Below are positions 11,143-22,046 of a stretch of 64,000 nt of DNA, one piece after another. The stretch comes from Sphaerulina vaccinii (lineage: Eukaryota; Ascomycota; Dothideomycetes; Mycosphaerellales; Mycosphaerellaceae): positions 186,001 to 250,000 of the forward strand of contig JAKUDP010000005.1 in the NCBI GenBank assembly GCA_022570795.1. The letters run 5' to 3'. The stretch's first letter is position 1. Every line of letters starts with the position of its first letter. A model generated the notes under the pieces. The model did no database searches. It saw nothing but the letters and a program-made list of their open reading frames with translations, and was not told the DNA's origin. The position numbers and the translations under genes are program-made.

Positions 11143-14100
11143 CTACCATCTCCTGCCATAGACTTCGCTCTCCTGTACTCGCCTCGGCGCCTGGGGCTTT
11201 GGCATAGGCCTGTCAGGTCGTCCTAGATGGCTGACCGAAGGCAAAGCATTACTATTCCTCGGTCCATCCAGCAGACCCTCGTCACCTCCAAACTTGGCCC
11301 AGTATTCCCGATCGTTGGCATGTTCCTGCGTTTCGGCATCATGCTTGAACAATCCCAAGATATCCTTCATGCTGAGGTTGCCCATACCCTTGCCTCCTTC
11401 TATGGCTGCATTGGCCAGCTCCCTCTTCTTCTCCTGCAACTCGAGAATCTTCTCCTCGACGCTGTCACGGATCGTGAGGCGGAAGACTTTGACATCGACG
11501 GTCTGATTGAGACGGTGGACACGATCGATGGCTTGCTCCTCAACGAACGGATTCCAGAATGGCTCAACAATTACCACTCGAGATGCTGCTGTCAGATTGA
11601 GTCCGAGAGAGCCACACTTGAGCGAGCAAAGCAACACTCGCGTCTTTTTGTCGTTCCGTAGGGAGTTTAGAGACTGCTCGCGTGCGTCTGGGCGCATGCT
11701 TCCGTCATAGCGAACGAACCGTAGGCCGGCGTGCTCTAGCTGCGGCTCGATGAGGTCGAGCATAGTCGTGAATTGCGAGAAGACGATCGTCTTGTGCTTG
11801 GGCGTCTCAGTGTGCAGGATGCGGAGCAGCTGGCGAATCTTGGTTGAAGGTGCATGCTCCGATCGTCCCATGCTGCCCATACCCTCAAGGACACCACTTT
11901 GATCCGAGTCAGACTCATCATCTTCTTCCTCGCTGCTCACGTCAGTACCATCTTCTTCTTCATCTTCATCGCCCGACACTTCAGTCTCGTCGTCCGAGTT
12001 GACCACCTTCAACTTGCGAGCACGCGATGGAGAGTCTTCGATCTCACTGTCATCATCTTCACTGCGCTCCGAGTCAAGCGTGTCCAACGACTCTCCGCCG
12101 CCATCAGCGTCCTCATCATCCGAGCCCAGGTCGATCTTCTGCTCAGGGCCTTTGCCAATCCACTCTCCTTCCTCATCCTCATCATCGCTGTCAACAACGA
12201 CTTTGCGGTTTCGGGCTTGTCGTGGCTGCGGCTTAGCCTCTTGCTTGACCTCAGTCTTCTCCACCTTTTTGCGCTTGTCCTTTGACTTCTTGGCGCTTTT
12301 GCTGCCTTGAGCTTCCTTCAAGGCTGCTACATCTTCCTCGCATTCGGTACAACGCACAGAACCTTCCCGAGCCTCTGCGGCAGATAGCTTGATCTGGCAA
12401 ACGTCGCAATTCTTCGCTTCCACGGTGACGCCGCCCATCAGTGCTGTCAGAGCGTCCATCTCATCGCCACCACCTCTCGACTTCTGCGCAGCTGGCATGC
12501 CAGTGGTGATTGCATCTTTATCCTTGTACATGGCCCGCTCGATGAGTTGTGGGTGGTCGCACATTTGCCGCAGTCGTAGAAGCAGGACCAAAGCGCCGAT
12601 ATAATCATTCTTGCCATCCTTCTCCATCTGCTCCAGACGCTTGTCGGCTCGAGCCTGTAGACGATCGTAGTACTCCTTCTCCACGGGATCGAAGTCGCAC
12701 TGCAGTGTCAGGACTTCACGCTTCACAATCTGCATGCCGCCATTGGTTGCACCTCCTTCCTCATTTGATTTGCCACCAAAGTTCAGCGCTCCGTCTTTCT
12801 TCAAGATGTCCTTGGTGCGACGCTTCATGAACGCCTTCAAGAAGACATTAAGTCTCTGCATCGCGAGTCCACCACGACCATTCTTCATTGGTTGCGTGAT
12901 GGCATCTTTCCATTTCGGCATTTCGCAGTAGGGCTTAATGCGCAGGAATTTGATGAGGGATTGCAGCTCGTCCAGGTTGTTCTGCATTGGCGTGCCAGTC
13001 AGGCACCATCTATACCAGGCGTTCAAGGCATAGCATGCCTGGGTTGATTTGGCATTTCGGTTCTTGATGCTGTGCGCCTCGTCAAGCATGACACGATACC
13101 AGTTCACGCCAAAGCAACCCACTCGTCTACCCGTATCTTTCGACATGTCCGATCCAGCGTGTTCTGAAGTGAGAGTCTGGTACGTTGTGATGACTACGTC
13201 GTACTTCTTGAGGTCTGCACTGGCCTTCGCACGGCTGGGACCATGGTGTACCAGAACCCTCATGGCGTGACTCTTGGTGACTTTGCTCTTGAGCTCTCCC
13301 TCCCATTGCTTGATCAATGCCAGGGGTGCCACAACTAATGTAGCATGCCCGACTTCCTTCCCGGGTAGCTTCTGGCCTTTGTGCTCAGGCTTCGCGTCCA
13401 GAGCTGGTCGTGGATTCGTGAGAATCAATGTCAACGACTGTACCGTTTTACCAAGGCCCATGTCATCCGCGAGTATACCACCTTTGGGTAGCACACCTCT
13501 GGTCTTGTTCTTGCCGATCTCCTTGTCTATCATCCAAGAGACGCCCTCGACTTGATGCGGAAGCAGTTTCACTGTCAGACCATCTACTGTGCCATCCTCT
13601 TCCTCCTCCTCGTCCTCTTCTTCTTCGGAAGGCTTGTCCTCCTTGACACTAAGAGCAGCGAGCTTGCCTGCCAGACTCTTAGTTTGGCTGTCATCCTCTT
13701 TCTGTTTTATCACCTTCTTAATGCGTGATCGCAGTCGTGTCTTGCCCTTCTCGCCCTCGTCGTCAAACGCAGCCTCCAGCAGTTTCTTCATGTCTTCGTT
13801 GGCTTTGCTAGAGTCGACGTACATGTACGGATCTGGTGCACCAAACTGTCCAGCATTGGCTCGTATGTGTGCATCGGGATCGAAACGCTCGCCATCATCG
13901 GAGTCGTCGTCGTCAGACAGCTCGACTCGCTGTGGCGGCGGTCGTGGCTGTGGCCGGGTCAAGTCAATAACCTGGCGCGGTGGGACGTAGGTCTGATATG
14001 GGTTCATGCTCGCGGTGGATGAAGAGAAGGTTGGCTTCGGCGGCGCTGGTATTGTTCGCAAGGGGTTGTTCGTGGGAAGAGGCACTGCAGTCGATCCCGG

Positions 14101-14732
14101 CAGTGTTCGATGCTGGAAAGTGCTATCTCTGTTCTGTTGTGTTGTTGCAAGGGAGGAGTAAGGTTGCGGAGCTGCAGATCCTTGCAACGCTCGAGGTAGT
14201 TGAAAGGCATTACCACCAGCACCAGCGCCGCCGCTCGGAACGCGGTTCTGAGTAGTCGTTGGGTGATTCTGGACAGGTCGACTCTTGGGCATGAAAACAC
14301 TTGGAGATGCTTTCTTCAGTGGGTTTCGCAGCGGACTCGCCTTGCCGAACTCGAGTCCATCTGCTACAGGCTTCGCAGGCTTTACAGGCTTGTCATCGTC
14401 GTTTGGACCTCTCTTCTGCGCTGGCGACTGCATCTTTGCGGAAATGCTGCGAATATAAATTAGAACACTACTCTGAGACTGTCAGCTATGGCGATTGCTC
14501 ACTTTGCAAGAGGCTGTCGATCGTGCTTCTGAGGCGACAAATAATGGCCAGACGATGTCCGGCTGGGGCTTCTCTCGCGAACCATGTCAAGTTGATTCTC
14601 CAACCAGTCGCTCTCTTGATCGGTGAGGTTTGCAGAACAGCCTGCGAACGACGGCTTCTTCGGCGACTGAAGTGTGTTCAGCGGCTTGAAGCGAGTCGGA
14701 AGTCGCGATGGTTCTTGTCTTGGAGACGACAT
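11143..14732 (-). CDS. SNF2-family DNA-dependent ATPase/helicase (Rad5/Rad16/Uls1-like)
   Basis: Two exons, 14732-14503 and 14446-11143, 56-bp intron, giving 1177 aa. The 5' exon begins MSSPRQEPSRLPTRFK and joins in frame upstream of an internal Met that would otherwise look like the start. SNF2_N: Walker A ILADDMGLGKT near 402, motif II LDEAHSIKN near 529, and CLTGTPMQN. Helicase C: TIVFSQFTTMLDLI near 962, then VRYDGSM, LKCGSLGLNLTAA and DRVHRLNQT. Between the lobes, near 755, is CDVC...CTEC, a four-Cys zinc-ribbon-like pair. A full RING of the Rad5/Rad16 type is absent. A long acidic insertion follows. The family remodels nucleosomes or displaces proteins in DNA repair. The exact orthologue (Uls1/Rrp versus Rad16-like) is not settled by inspection. 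Confidence 0.93.
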
Positions 14733-15029
14733 GAATTCGCGGTCGTTCTCGAAAGAAGATCAACGTTCGTCACATGTGACAGGACCCTGCTGATGCCTGT
14801 CTCCCGCAGCCGGCTGTTGTCAGAGCAACACTCGTTTCTTCTTGACGCGTCGTGAGTCGTCAAGCACTCTATTTAGACTATTCACCTCAGTCGAGATGTG
14901 GCGACTGCCCTTCGCGACACAGTAGGCGCGAAGCGTTCGGAAGCAGGTACAATATGGAGATTGGAGGACAACCTTGGCTCCCATTGCGCGAACCATGGTG
15001 TTGCAGTATTATATGCCATGTCTATATGC

Positions 15030-16506
15030 TCACTTAGGCCTCCGTTTCGTAGTGCTTTCGCTTGGTGTCAATGCATCATTGCTGGAATTGACGAACTCAA
15101 CCACCTTCTCCATCTCTCCATTATCTTCCATGATTCTGGCTTCTAGCTCACGATCCTTCAGATTCGCCAGACATGGCGCGTTAAACAGCTTGCCATTCCA
15201 AGCGCCCATTGCCGTTCGTACGAACACAAAGACCCAGAGCAAGATGACTGCAGTAGCAAATATAGTGCCTAGCACTCGAAAGAACAGAGAAGGAAGTTCC
15301 TCTCCAATGAGAATCGTTGACACCGAGTAGACACCCAGCGGGAACGTAAAGCCCCACCAGCCCATATTGAATGGCACAGGACGTGCTTTGTAGATTGATG
15401 CAAGAGCAATCGCGAAGAAGATCAAGCCGTATCCCCACATGATGAGTGCGATGAAAAAGCCTAGGACGTATGCGATCCGGCCAGCCATGGGATCGATTGT
15501 GCCTGTCACTGGAAACACCTCAGCTGCGACCTTCCCGAGATATAGAATGGTGTAGCCGCCGAATCTACAAAACATCAGAGGTCAGCAGATATCTTAATCG
15601 AGTCGTCGGCCATGCTCACCCAAGTGGCCCAAGAGGGAGGAAGCATGAGACGATGACTTCTCGCGGTGGCATTTTATGTAGTGCTAGGCGCTGATAGTAG
15701 ATCACCAGCACCGAGAGTGCCATTGGCACACCCATACCCCACATCACGTAGCTGGCAATTACTGTTCCAAGCGCAACTTGAGGATTTGGCAGTACGTGTG
15801 CGACTTCGGAGCCAGTGCCAGCTGCCACGATAGTAGCCGCTATTGGCAAAAGTTGTGCTGCTGTGATCGAGTCCAAAGATCTTTGGTGTGAAGCGGACAT
15901 GCTAGGGTATGAGCACAGTCAGTGCAGCTCTGAGTTTCATGGCACCAAGGCACTTGCTCACAGTAGTATACCAAGCGTTACCGTGACTGCAACAGCTACG
16001 ATGCTATCCAAAACCCAGAGTCCGAATGCGAACCATACAGTCCACTCTCCCCAAACTGGTACGCACACGAACACGATCATTTCGACGATCGTGGCGAAGC
16101 CCATCGGGATAGTCCCTAGGAAGAGGCTATTGACAGGGTCATCGATCATGACGTTCCAGATTTGAGGCCATATAGTATATCTTGCGATCGAAATGGCCAG
16201 AAAGGAAAAGAAAAGAGCCACATTGAGGACGAAAAAGATGATAGCAAAATAACGCAGCCAGTCTGCTTGCCACGGTATGACCACGAATAGGTTGGAGACG
16301 ATTCCTGTACCCATTGTCACGCTAAACCACGACGGGCTGAAGTTGCGGATAATTCGCCGCCATCCGTGATCGTTCTTGGAATCGTGTATATGTGCTTGTG
16401 AGGTTGTACTCTTCGTGTCTGGTGTGTTGTTGGTGCTTGGAGAAGCCGCATCTTCAGCAGAGTCGAGCTTCTGAGCGGCTGTTTCTGTTACTGCTGGATT
16501 GTCCAT
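15030..16506 (-). CDS. Ssu1-type sulfite/C4-dicarboxylate (TDT family) membrane carrier
   Basis: Three exons: 16506-15962, 15901-15620, 15564-15030; introns of 60 and 55 bp with GTGAGC donors; 453 aa. The start is the first in-frame ATG (MDNPAVTETAAQ); the frame extends upstream only by non-ATG codons. After a hydrophilic N-tail comes FSPSWFSVTMGTGIVSNL, the signature opening of tellurite-resistance/dicarboxylate carriers. About ten hydrophobic segments follow, including VWFAFGLWVLDSIVAVAV, PPREVIVSCFLPLGPLG and FNMGWWGFTFPLGVYSVS. The GWWGFTFPLGV block is typical of fungal Ssu1 sulfite pumps and Mae1-like malate permeases. Plasma-membrane efflux of sulfite is the best guess for a filamentous ascomycete, with malate transport as the alternative. 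It lies tail-to-head behind the SNF2 gene. Confidence 0.88.
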
Positions 16507-17094
16507 TGGAATTGTTGATGGTTTGGCGGACGATGAAGCCTCATTGGAATCGCGATGTGTCACATTGGATTGTCGTTGATGAATGCTGTGCTTTTCAGTC
16601 ACAAGATGACGTCCAAGCCGTTCTAAGTCCCGCCACAAGCATTGCCAAGATCAAGACATTGACCCGACAACATGTTGACAACTCAGTCAGATGGCATGTT
16701 GATCGCAAGGTCATTATTTCCTCGAGCCTGACACATATCGTTTCGAAAGGATCTGTTGAAGCAGTAAATACCTTGGGCGAGGGATTGAGCATGATTGGTC
16801 TGTCTATCTGTTCGGAGCATTAACCATTATACCCATCCTACGTTGAGCGTTCGATCAAGAACACCCATGTGACTTGTCAAAAGTCTTCATTCCCATCCAG
16901 TCAATCCACAGTACACATATGCGAACTTCAGGTTCATACCAAGTCAGCTGTGACCGTGATCATTCTTGTACCCAAACCTCTCCCGTAAATGCTGCTTGCT
17001 GTATTGTATTATGCCTTGCGTCATCTTTGCTCGCTGATGCCTTTCATTATCCCATCTCTCGTATCTCTTCGTCGTCAGTGCCTGGCATTGGTGC
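16507..17094. other. Intergenic between carrier start and Ste11 stop
   Basis: Leader and promoter of the carrier gene plus 3' flank of the Ste11 gene. Short open frames are not supported by motifs. Confidence 0.5.
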
Positions 17095-19973
17095 TCAGGT
17101 CTTCATCGTACAAAACGACATCGACATCAGTTCTTCCGCGCTTGGTCGCTTCTCATGCTCGAGCTCGAATGTCCGAGCCAAGAACTCTCTCGCGGCCTCG
17201 CTCGCATCTGGTGGCAGATCCGGCTTCGCACTATCTGCGTTGCTGCCGCTTGCGCCAATTTTGAAGATAGCCTGCAACTGCGTGCAGTTTGGATGTGGAT
17301 GACTACCCGTCATCATCTCGACAATAAGGCAGCCGAGTGACCATATATCGGCTTTCTTGGTATATGCAGTTTGACGCACGACTTCGGGTGCCATCCAGAA
17401 CACAGAGCCTTGCAACGATACTCGTGGCCCTCCGCGCTTGTGTGGGCCTGGGTTGAGTAGCGTCGACGCCTCCACACGTTTACTTATGCCGAAATCAGAA
17501 ATCTTGACAGTGCCCTTGTTATCGACCAAGATGTTCGCACCCTTGATGTCGCGATGGATAATGTCCTTAGAATGCAGGTAATTTAAGCCCTGCAAGATTT
17601 GTCTTACGAAGTTCGAGACCAGGCCCTCCGGAAGGTGCCCGTAGTTCGTTAGCATAGTTGCGACTGAGCCACCGGCGACGTATTCGAGGAAAATGTTGAG
17701 ATGCGTCTCATCACTGTTGGATCCCAGATATCGCACAATATTCTCATGCTTCATGTCCTTGAGCAAAGTGATTTCGTGCTTCAGAGCTTCGATCATGTTG
17801 TTCTTCTTGGCGTCCATGGTACTGCCAGCTTTGCTAGGCATTTCGACTTGTTTCACTGCCATCAATTCCGCAGTGACGGCATGTAGAGCAAGAAATACGG
17901 TGCCGAAAGAGCCCTGTCCAATCATAGCACCCTTGAGGTATTTGAGGTCGTCCCAGCTGTCACTCTCGAGATGCGCAATGAGCTCTTCGTCTGGTTCTTC
18001 GCCATCCTCGGCAATGTACCGCGACAATCGGGAGTTGAAGCTGTCGGTGCCACCTTCGGTCACGGCCGGACTGCTGCCAGTTTCGTCAAAGTATGATGTG
18101 ACTGTGTTACCTTCTGGATCAGTGACAGCGAGGTTGCTCGTTGTGGTATCAGAACCACTATCACCACCGAACGACACATAACTCTTCCTGTTCGGCTCCA
18201 AAGGAGACTCTTCGTCGAGGGGCTCTAGTACACTACTCGTGACGGACTCCCGATGCGAATCTGATCGACCCAGCCGCACTACACTCAGAGGACGAAGACC
18301 GTTCTTCTGGGCTAGACCAGCCTCTTTTAACCATGTATCAGCGATGGTAGGTAGAGGTGGCGCATCCTTGAGACTGCTAGCAATGCTGAAATTGCTCGCG
18401 GTACTCAACGTACGTAGAGCGCGGCTCATTCTTTTACTCCTTCGTATCGACATTCGTACTGTGCGGTCCATAGCTTCTCGATCCACTTCAGGGAAGTAGG
18501 ACTGTAGATCCTGAGTGATGAGCTCTGTTGGCGGTCGAGCACCGTAAAAGTCTTTGAGCTTTCTCGCACGTGCAGATGCTGTGGACATTGTGCTTTGGTT
18601 ACGCTTGATGGCTGAGCTTGCTCCGGAGTCGCTGTTACTCGCGAAGTAGTCGTTTCGCTCCGCCTGGCTGGCGGGGCTCATTGGATAGCTGACGGCAGCC
18701 AACGGTTCTCCAGTGAGCTTCTCAAGCTTCAAATGGCTCTTCGATTTGAAAGGTGTTTGAACCTCGATAGCAGGTGGTTCTGGTTGCTGCTGCGCTGCTA
18801 TTCGGGCTGCATGTCGTAGCTGTTCTCCATTAGGTTCGCCAGCGTGAATCTTTCGCAAGATCAGCCTCTCTCGCTCTGTCCGCACCCCATCATTACACAA
18901 CTTGCACAGTTCGGCCTCCCCAAGTCTGCGGCAGAAGTCCGGTTTCGGATCTGTCCCAGCCAGCACGTAAAAGCAATATGATCTGAAGTGGTTTTCGTTG
19001 AGGTTCCCTTTGCGAAGCGTGGCTCGAATGATGTCCTCAGCTGTGCGAAATGTTTTGATATCGATAACTTTCCCTTGGCCGCTTTCGTAAATGACACGAA
19101 TATATGGCTTCTCGCTTGGTAATGACCTGGGTTGCATGTTGTCCAATGAAGGTGATGCTCTGACGTGAGATTGAAAACGTGCCGTTTGTGGTGTCTCAAG
19201 TGGTGTGCGTGTGGGTCCTGTGTATTGTCGGGCGGCAAGAGGTGCTTGACTGCTGGCATAGGACGAACCAGTGTCCTTGCGTGAGCTTTCCATAGGGCTC
19301 GGAGCTCCATTGCGTCTTGCACGATTCTCCTGGTCTACAAGCGGCGAGCTCGGTCTAGACGAAGACTTTCCCAAATAGGCACCGTATGCTAAGTCAGCGC
19401 CATTGAATTGCCGTGATATGCGCTTCTCTGCCCGAGACGTTGTTCCAGAGCGGGCTGAATGTAGAGGCCTGGGCGAGCCAGATGAAGGAGGCGTCAACTG
19501 TTGGTTACCGTCGAGAACGGCAAGAGAGTGCTGTTCCAAGTTAGCTTTGACTACAGCTGTGCTTTTTCCACGCTTACCCTGTTCATAACACGCTTGCTGG
19601 TTCGCTTATAGACATTGCTCCTAAATACTTTGGCATGAGCATTGATGCGGACGCGATCTCCAATCTTCTTGATGCCCATCTCCTTCAGGGTCGCCTGGTC
19701 CAGGTCCATAAGATTCTCGCCAGTGATGTTGTTCTTGCGGAACGTGTCGACATACTGCGCGCAGTTGATGCTCTTCAGCCACTCGCCCACGCGCTCCTCA
19801 TCCCAGTGCAAGACTGAGCTGCTAGCATCCTTGTACGACTCGGAGAACTCGGACTCGGTGGGCGAGGTGAAGACGCCGTGGCCGTTGAGCTGGGTCGGCC
19901 GGTACTGGGAAGGCGCCATGGTGCTCGTGAGCGGTGGTGCCGGGTAGGGCGATCGTGAGGCCAGCGCCGTCAT
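17095..19973 (-). CDS. ste11: Ste11/SteC MAPK kinase kinase
   Basis: Two exons, 19973-19578 and 19530-17095, 47-bp intron (GTAAGC, GCTAAC branch), giving 943 aa. Exon 1 carries a SAM domain (about 56-122; VGEWLKSINCAQYVDTF, DLDQATLKEMGI) that in this family binds Ste50. Residues of about 272-350 form a Ras-association-like domain (PYIRVIYESGQGKVIDIKTF, then NHFRSYCFYVLAG). The C-terminal kinase domain starts near 658 with GQGSFGTV. It has the AVKQVEM lysine, HRDIKGANILVDN near 788, DFGISKR near 810 and WMAPEVV. The whole layout is that of Ste11 at the top of the pheromone/filamentation MAPK module. Many RxS sites precede the kinase. An alternative start is Met19 (MAPSQYRP). Confidence 0.95.
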
Positions 19974-22046
19974 AGTGCGAAGAAGAGGTTAAGCAAGCAG
20001 ATGAGCAAGCGAGCACCCTGCACCCTGAGGTGGACAATGAGCGCCGTGTGTGGCGGCTTGCCCGCTCGTGTAACAAAGAAGAAGATCGCTCCTGGCAAAG
20101 ACGAGGCGTGCAGTGGGTATGCGGTCGGTATGTGTATGCGATATGGGTCAGGGTAGCATCGTAGTCTGTCGCAGGACCGCGTCCGCCGATGGTGCTCGTC
20201 GTCTCCAGTCCGCGTGGGTCTCGCCAGCGCCGCACGAGAGTAGGACGTTTGTGCGTGAGTAAGGTAATAGCTCGTCGTCGTCGTGCCAGTGCCAGTGCCA
20301 GCTGGATGTTTCGCACTTCCACAGGCCTCTGCTGCAGGCTGACCACGCTGAAGGCTGAGCTGAGTAACAACACAGCGACAGCAGCAGCAGCAGTCACAGC
20401 GACAACAGGAGTGCAGCGCAGTCGGCGCGCGGATGTGTGGTTATGAGCGCGGCCGAGCAGGCCCTCCTCCACTGGTGTCTCGTTGAAGTGTTTCAGCAGC
20501 AGTCTACTAGGCCAATAAGCAGCTCCGGAGGATGGCTTCACAACCAGGGTGTGAGAAGGGAGTGAGTAAGCAGAGGCAGAAGCTGGCACACGCTCTGCGA
20601 TTCTGTTGCACGCACGTCCGTTGAAGTTGATGCAGCTGGTGGTATTTTTGCAAGTGATAGTGGGCGCCGACAGTGCAGCGCAGCGCGCTCGAGTAGTTTA
20701 GACTGGTGTGTGAGATGCCACAGACAGCGGGACTTAACTTGTGAGACTCGTGCTCTGCAGTGGGCGAGCGTTAGAAACGTCAATGAGTCTGTGCTGTGTT
20801 TCATCTTGATGGACGAGTGTTTTCATTGGCCACACGGCGCTCCTCTCAGTCCCACTACTTCATCGCTTCGAATATAGGGTCAGACAGTATGCTGGACAGC
20901 AGCTCGCGTGTCAGACTGGTGACATGATGTTGAGATGGAATGGAAAGGGGTGTCTTAAGGCGATAGCTAGGGTCGTTCACGAGCGAGCAAGAGGCATCGT
21001 CAAGCTGCTGAGAGCGCAAAGCCATTATTGATGAATCGAGAAAGGACTGACACGACAAAGCGAAGACCCTTCGACCAACGTACAATAATGCAGATCTTCC
21101 TGCACCAGAGCTCGCAGAGCCGCAAATGATGACAAGCTCTCCTCTCCTCTTTCTCTTTCCTTGCTGCTGCCCAAAATTGCGAGCAGCATGCATGTCGATG
21201 TTGCTATCAGACACAGCTGCAGGTGTGTACCGGGCGTACTGAGGCGCATATCAGACCGGTGGCAAGCCAGTTCTTGAACCACAATTGACATGGATGGATC
21301 TCCTTCGCAGCCAGGCTGAGGAGATAGTCTATCGGAACACGCTGCGCTGCGTTGCCCGTGGGTCTGGCAGTGATGTCGTCTACCGGTGCCACTATCTCGT
21401 CGGCGCATGGCAATGCAACAGGGACATCGCTGCGCGGTATTTATCAATCACGTTGCCCATGGTAATCCGCAACGCAACACCTCGAGCAGATCTTTTTCGC
21501 CTGCGTCTATCGCATATGAGTCGCATGCTGTCGGGCCAATGATCGAAGGAACTGCTTTTTGCCGAAGGGACAGTTGATCGAAGGTACTCCTTGCCAAACA
21601 CTCTGCGTCATACAGGCCGATCATTGCAAGCACCAGCCACGAGATACGCAGCAACCCAAAGGAAGAACGAGTGTGCTACCATTCTAAGAACACCTATCAC
21701 TTGACTACGCGCGAACACGTCGAACGCAACACATATCTCACGAACCGAGCACCCGCGCCATCTACACTGTACGACATCGTACAAGGCTGAGGCAGCGACC
21801 CATCACGCGCGAACGAGCCAGCATAACTACTGCGACGCCTTGAATCCGTCCTTCAAGATTTCGTGCATACTGCAAGCTGCCTTACAACTATTTGCCAGCA
21901 CCCTGTGACAACTACATCGACATCCACGTATGATGCCCACGACATTGGCTGCCCTGGACCACAACTACGACGCCCAATCTGCGTGTCGGTAGCCCCTCCA
22001 CCTTGTGTTGCTCAGTGGTACACGTGCGTTAGCGCATGCCGTCAAG
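19974..22046. other. Long divergent intergenic region (Ste11 and DUF7514 leaders)
   Basis: About 2 kb between the two divergent starts. On the Ste11 side it contains a CAG-rich run (about 20380-20400), CGT-rich stretches, and several upstream minus-strand open frames, including one of 255 codons that overlaps exon 1 out of frame. This fits a long Ste11 leader. No recognised protein family. Confidence 0.5.

Noticed and set aside
19822..20589. 255-codon minus-strand frame near the Ste11 start
   Set aside because: Overlaps Ste11 exon 1 out of frame and is low complexity; treated as leader sequence.
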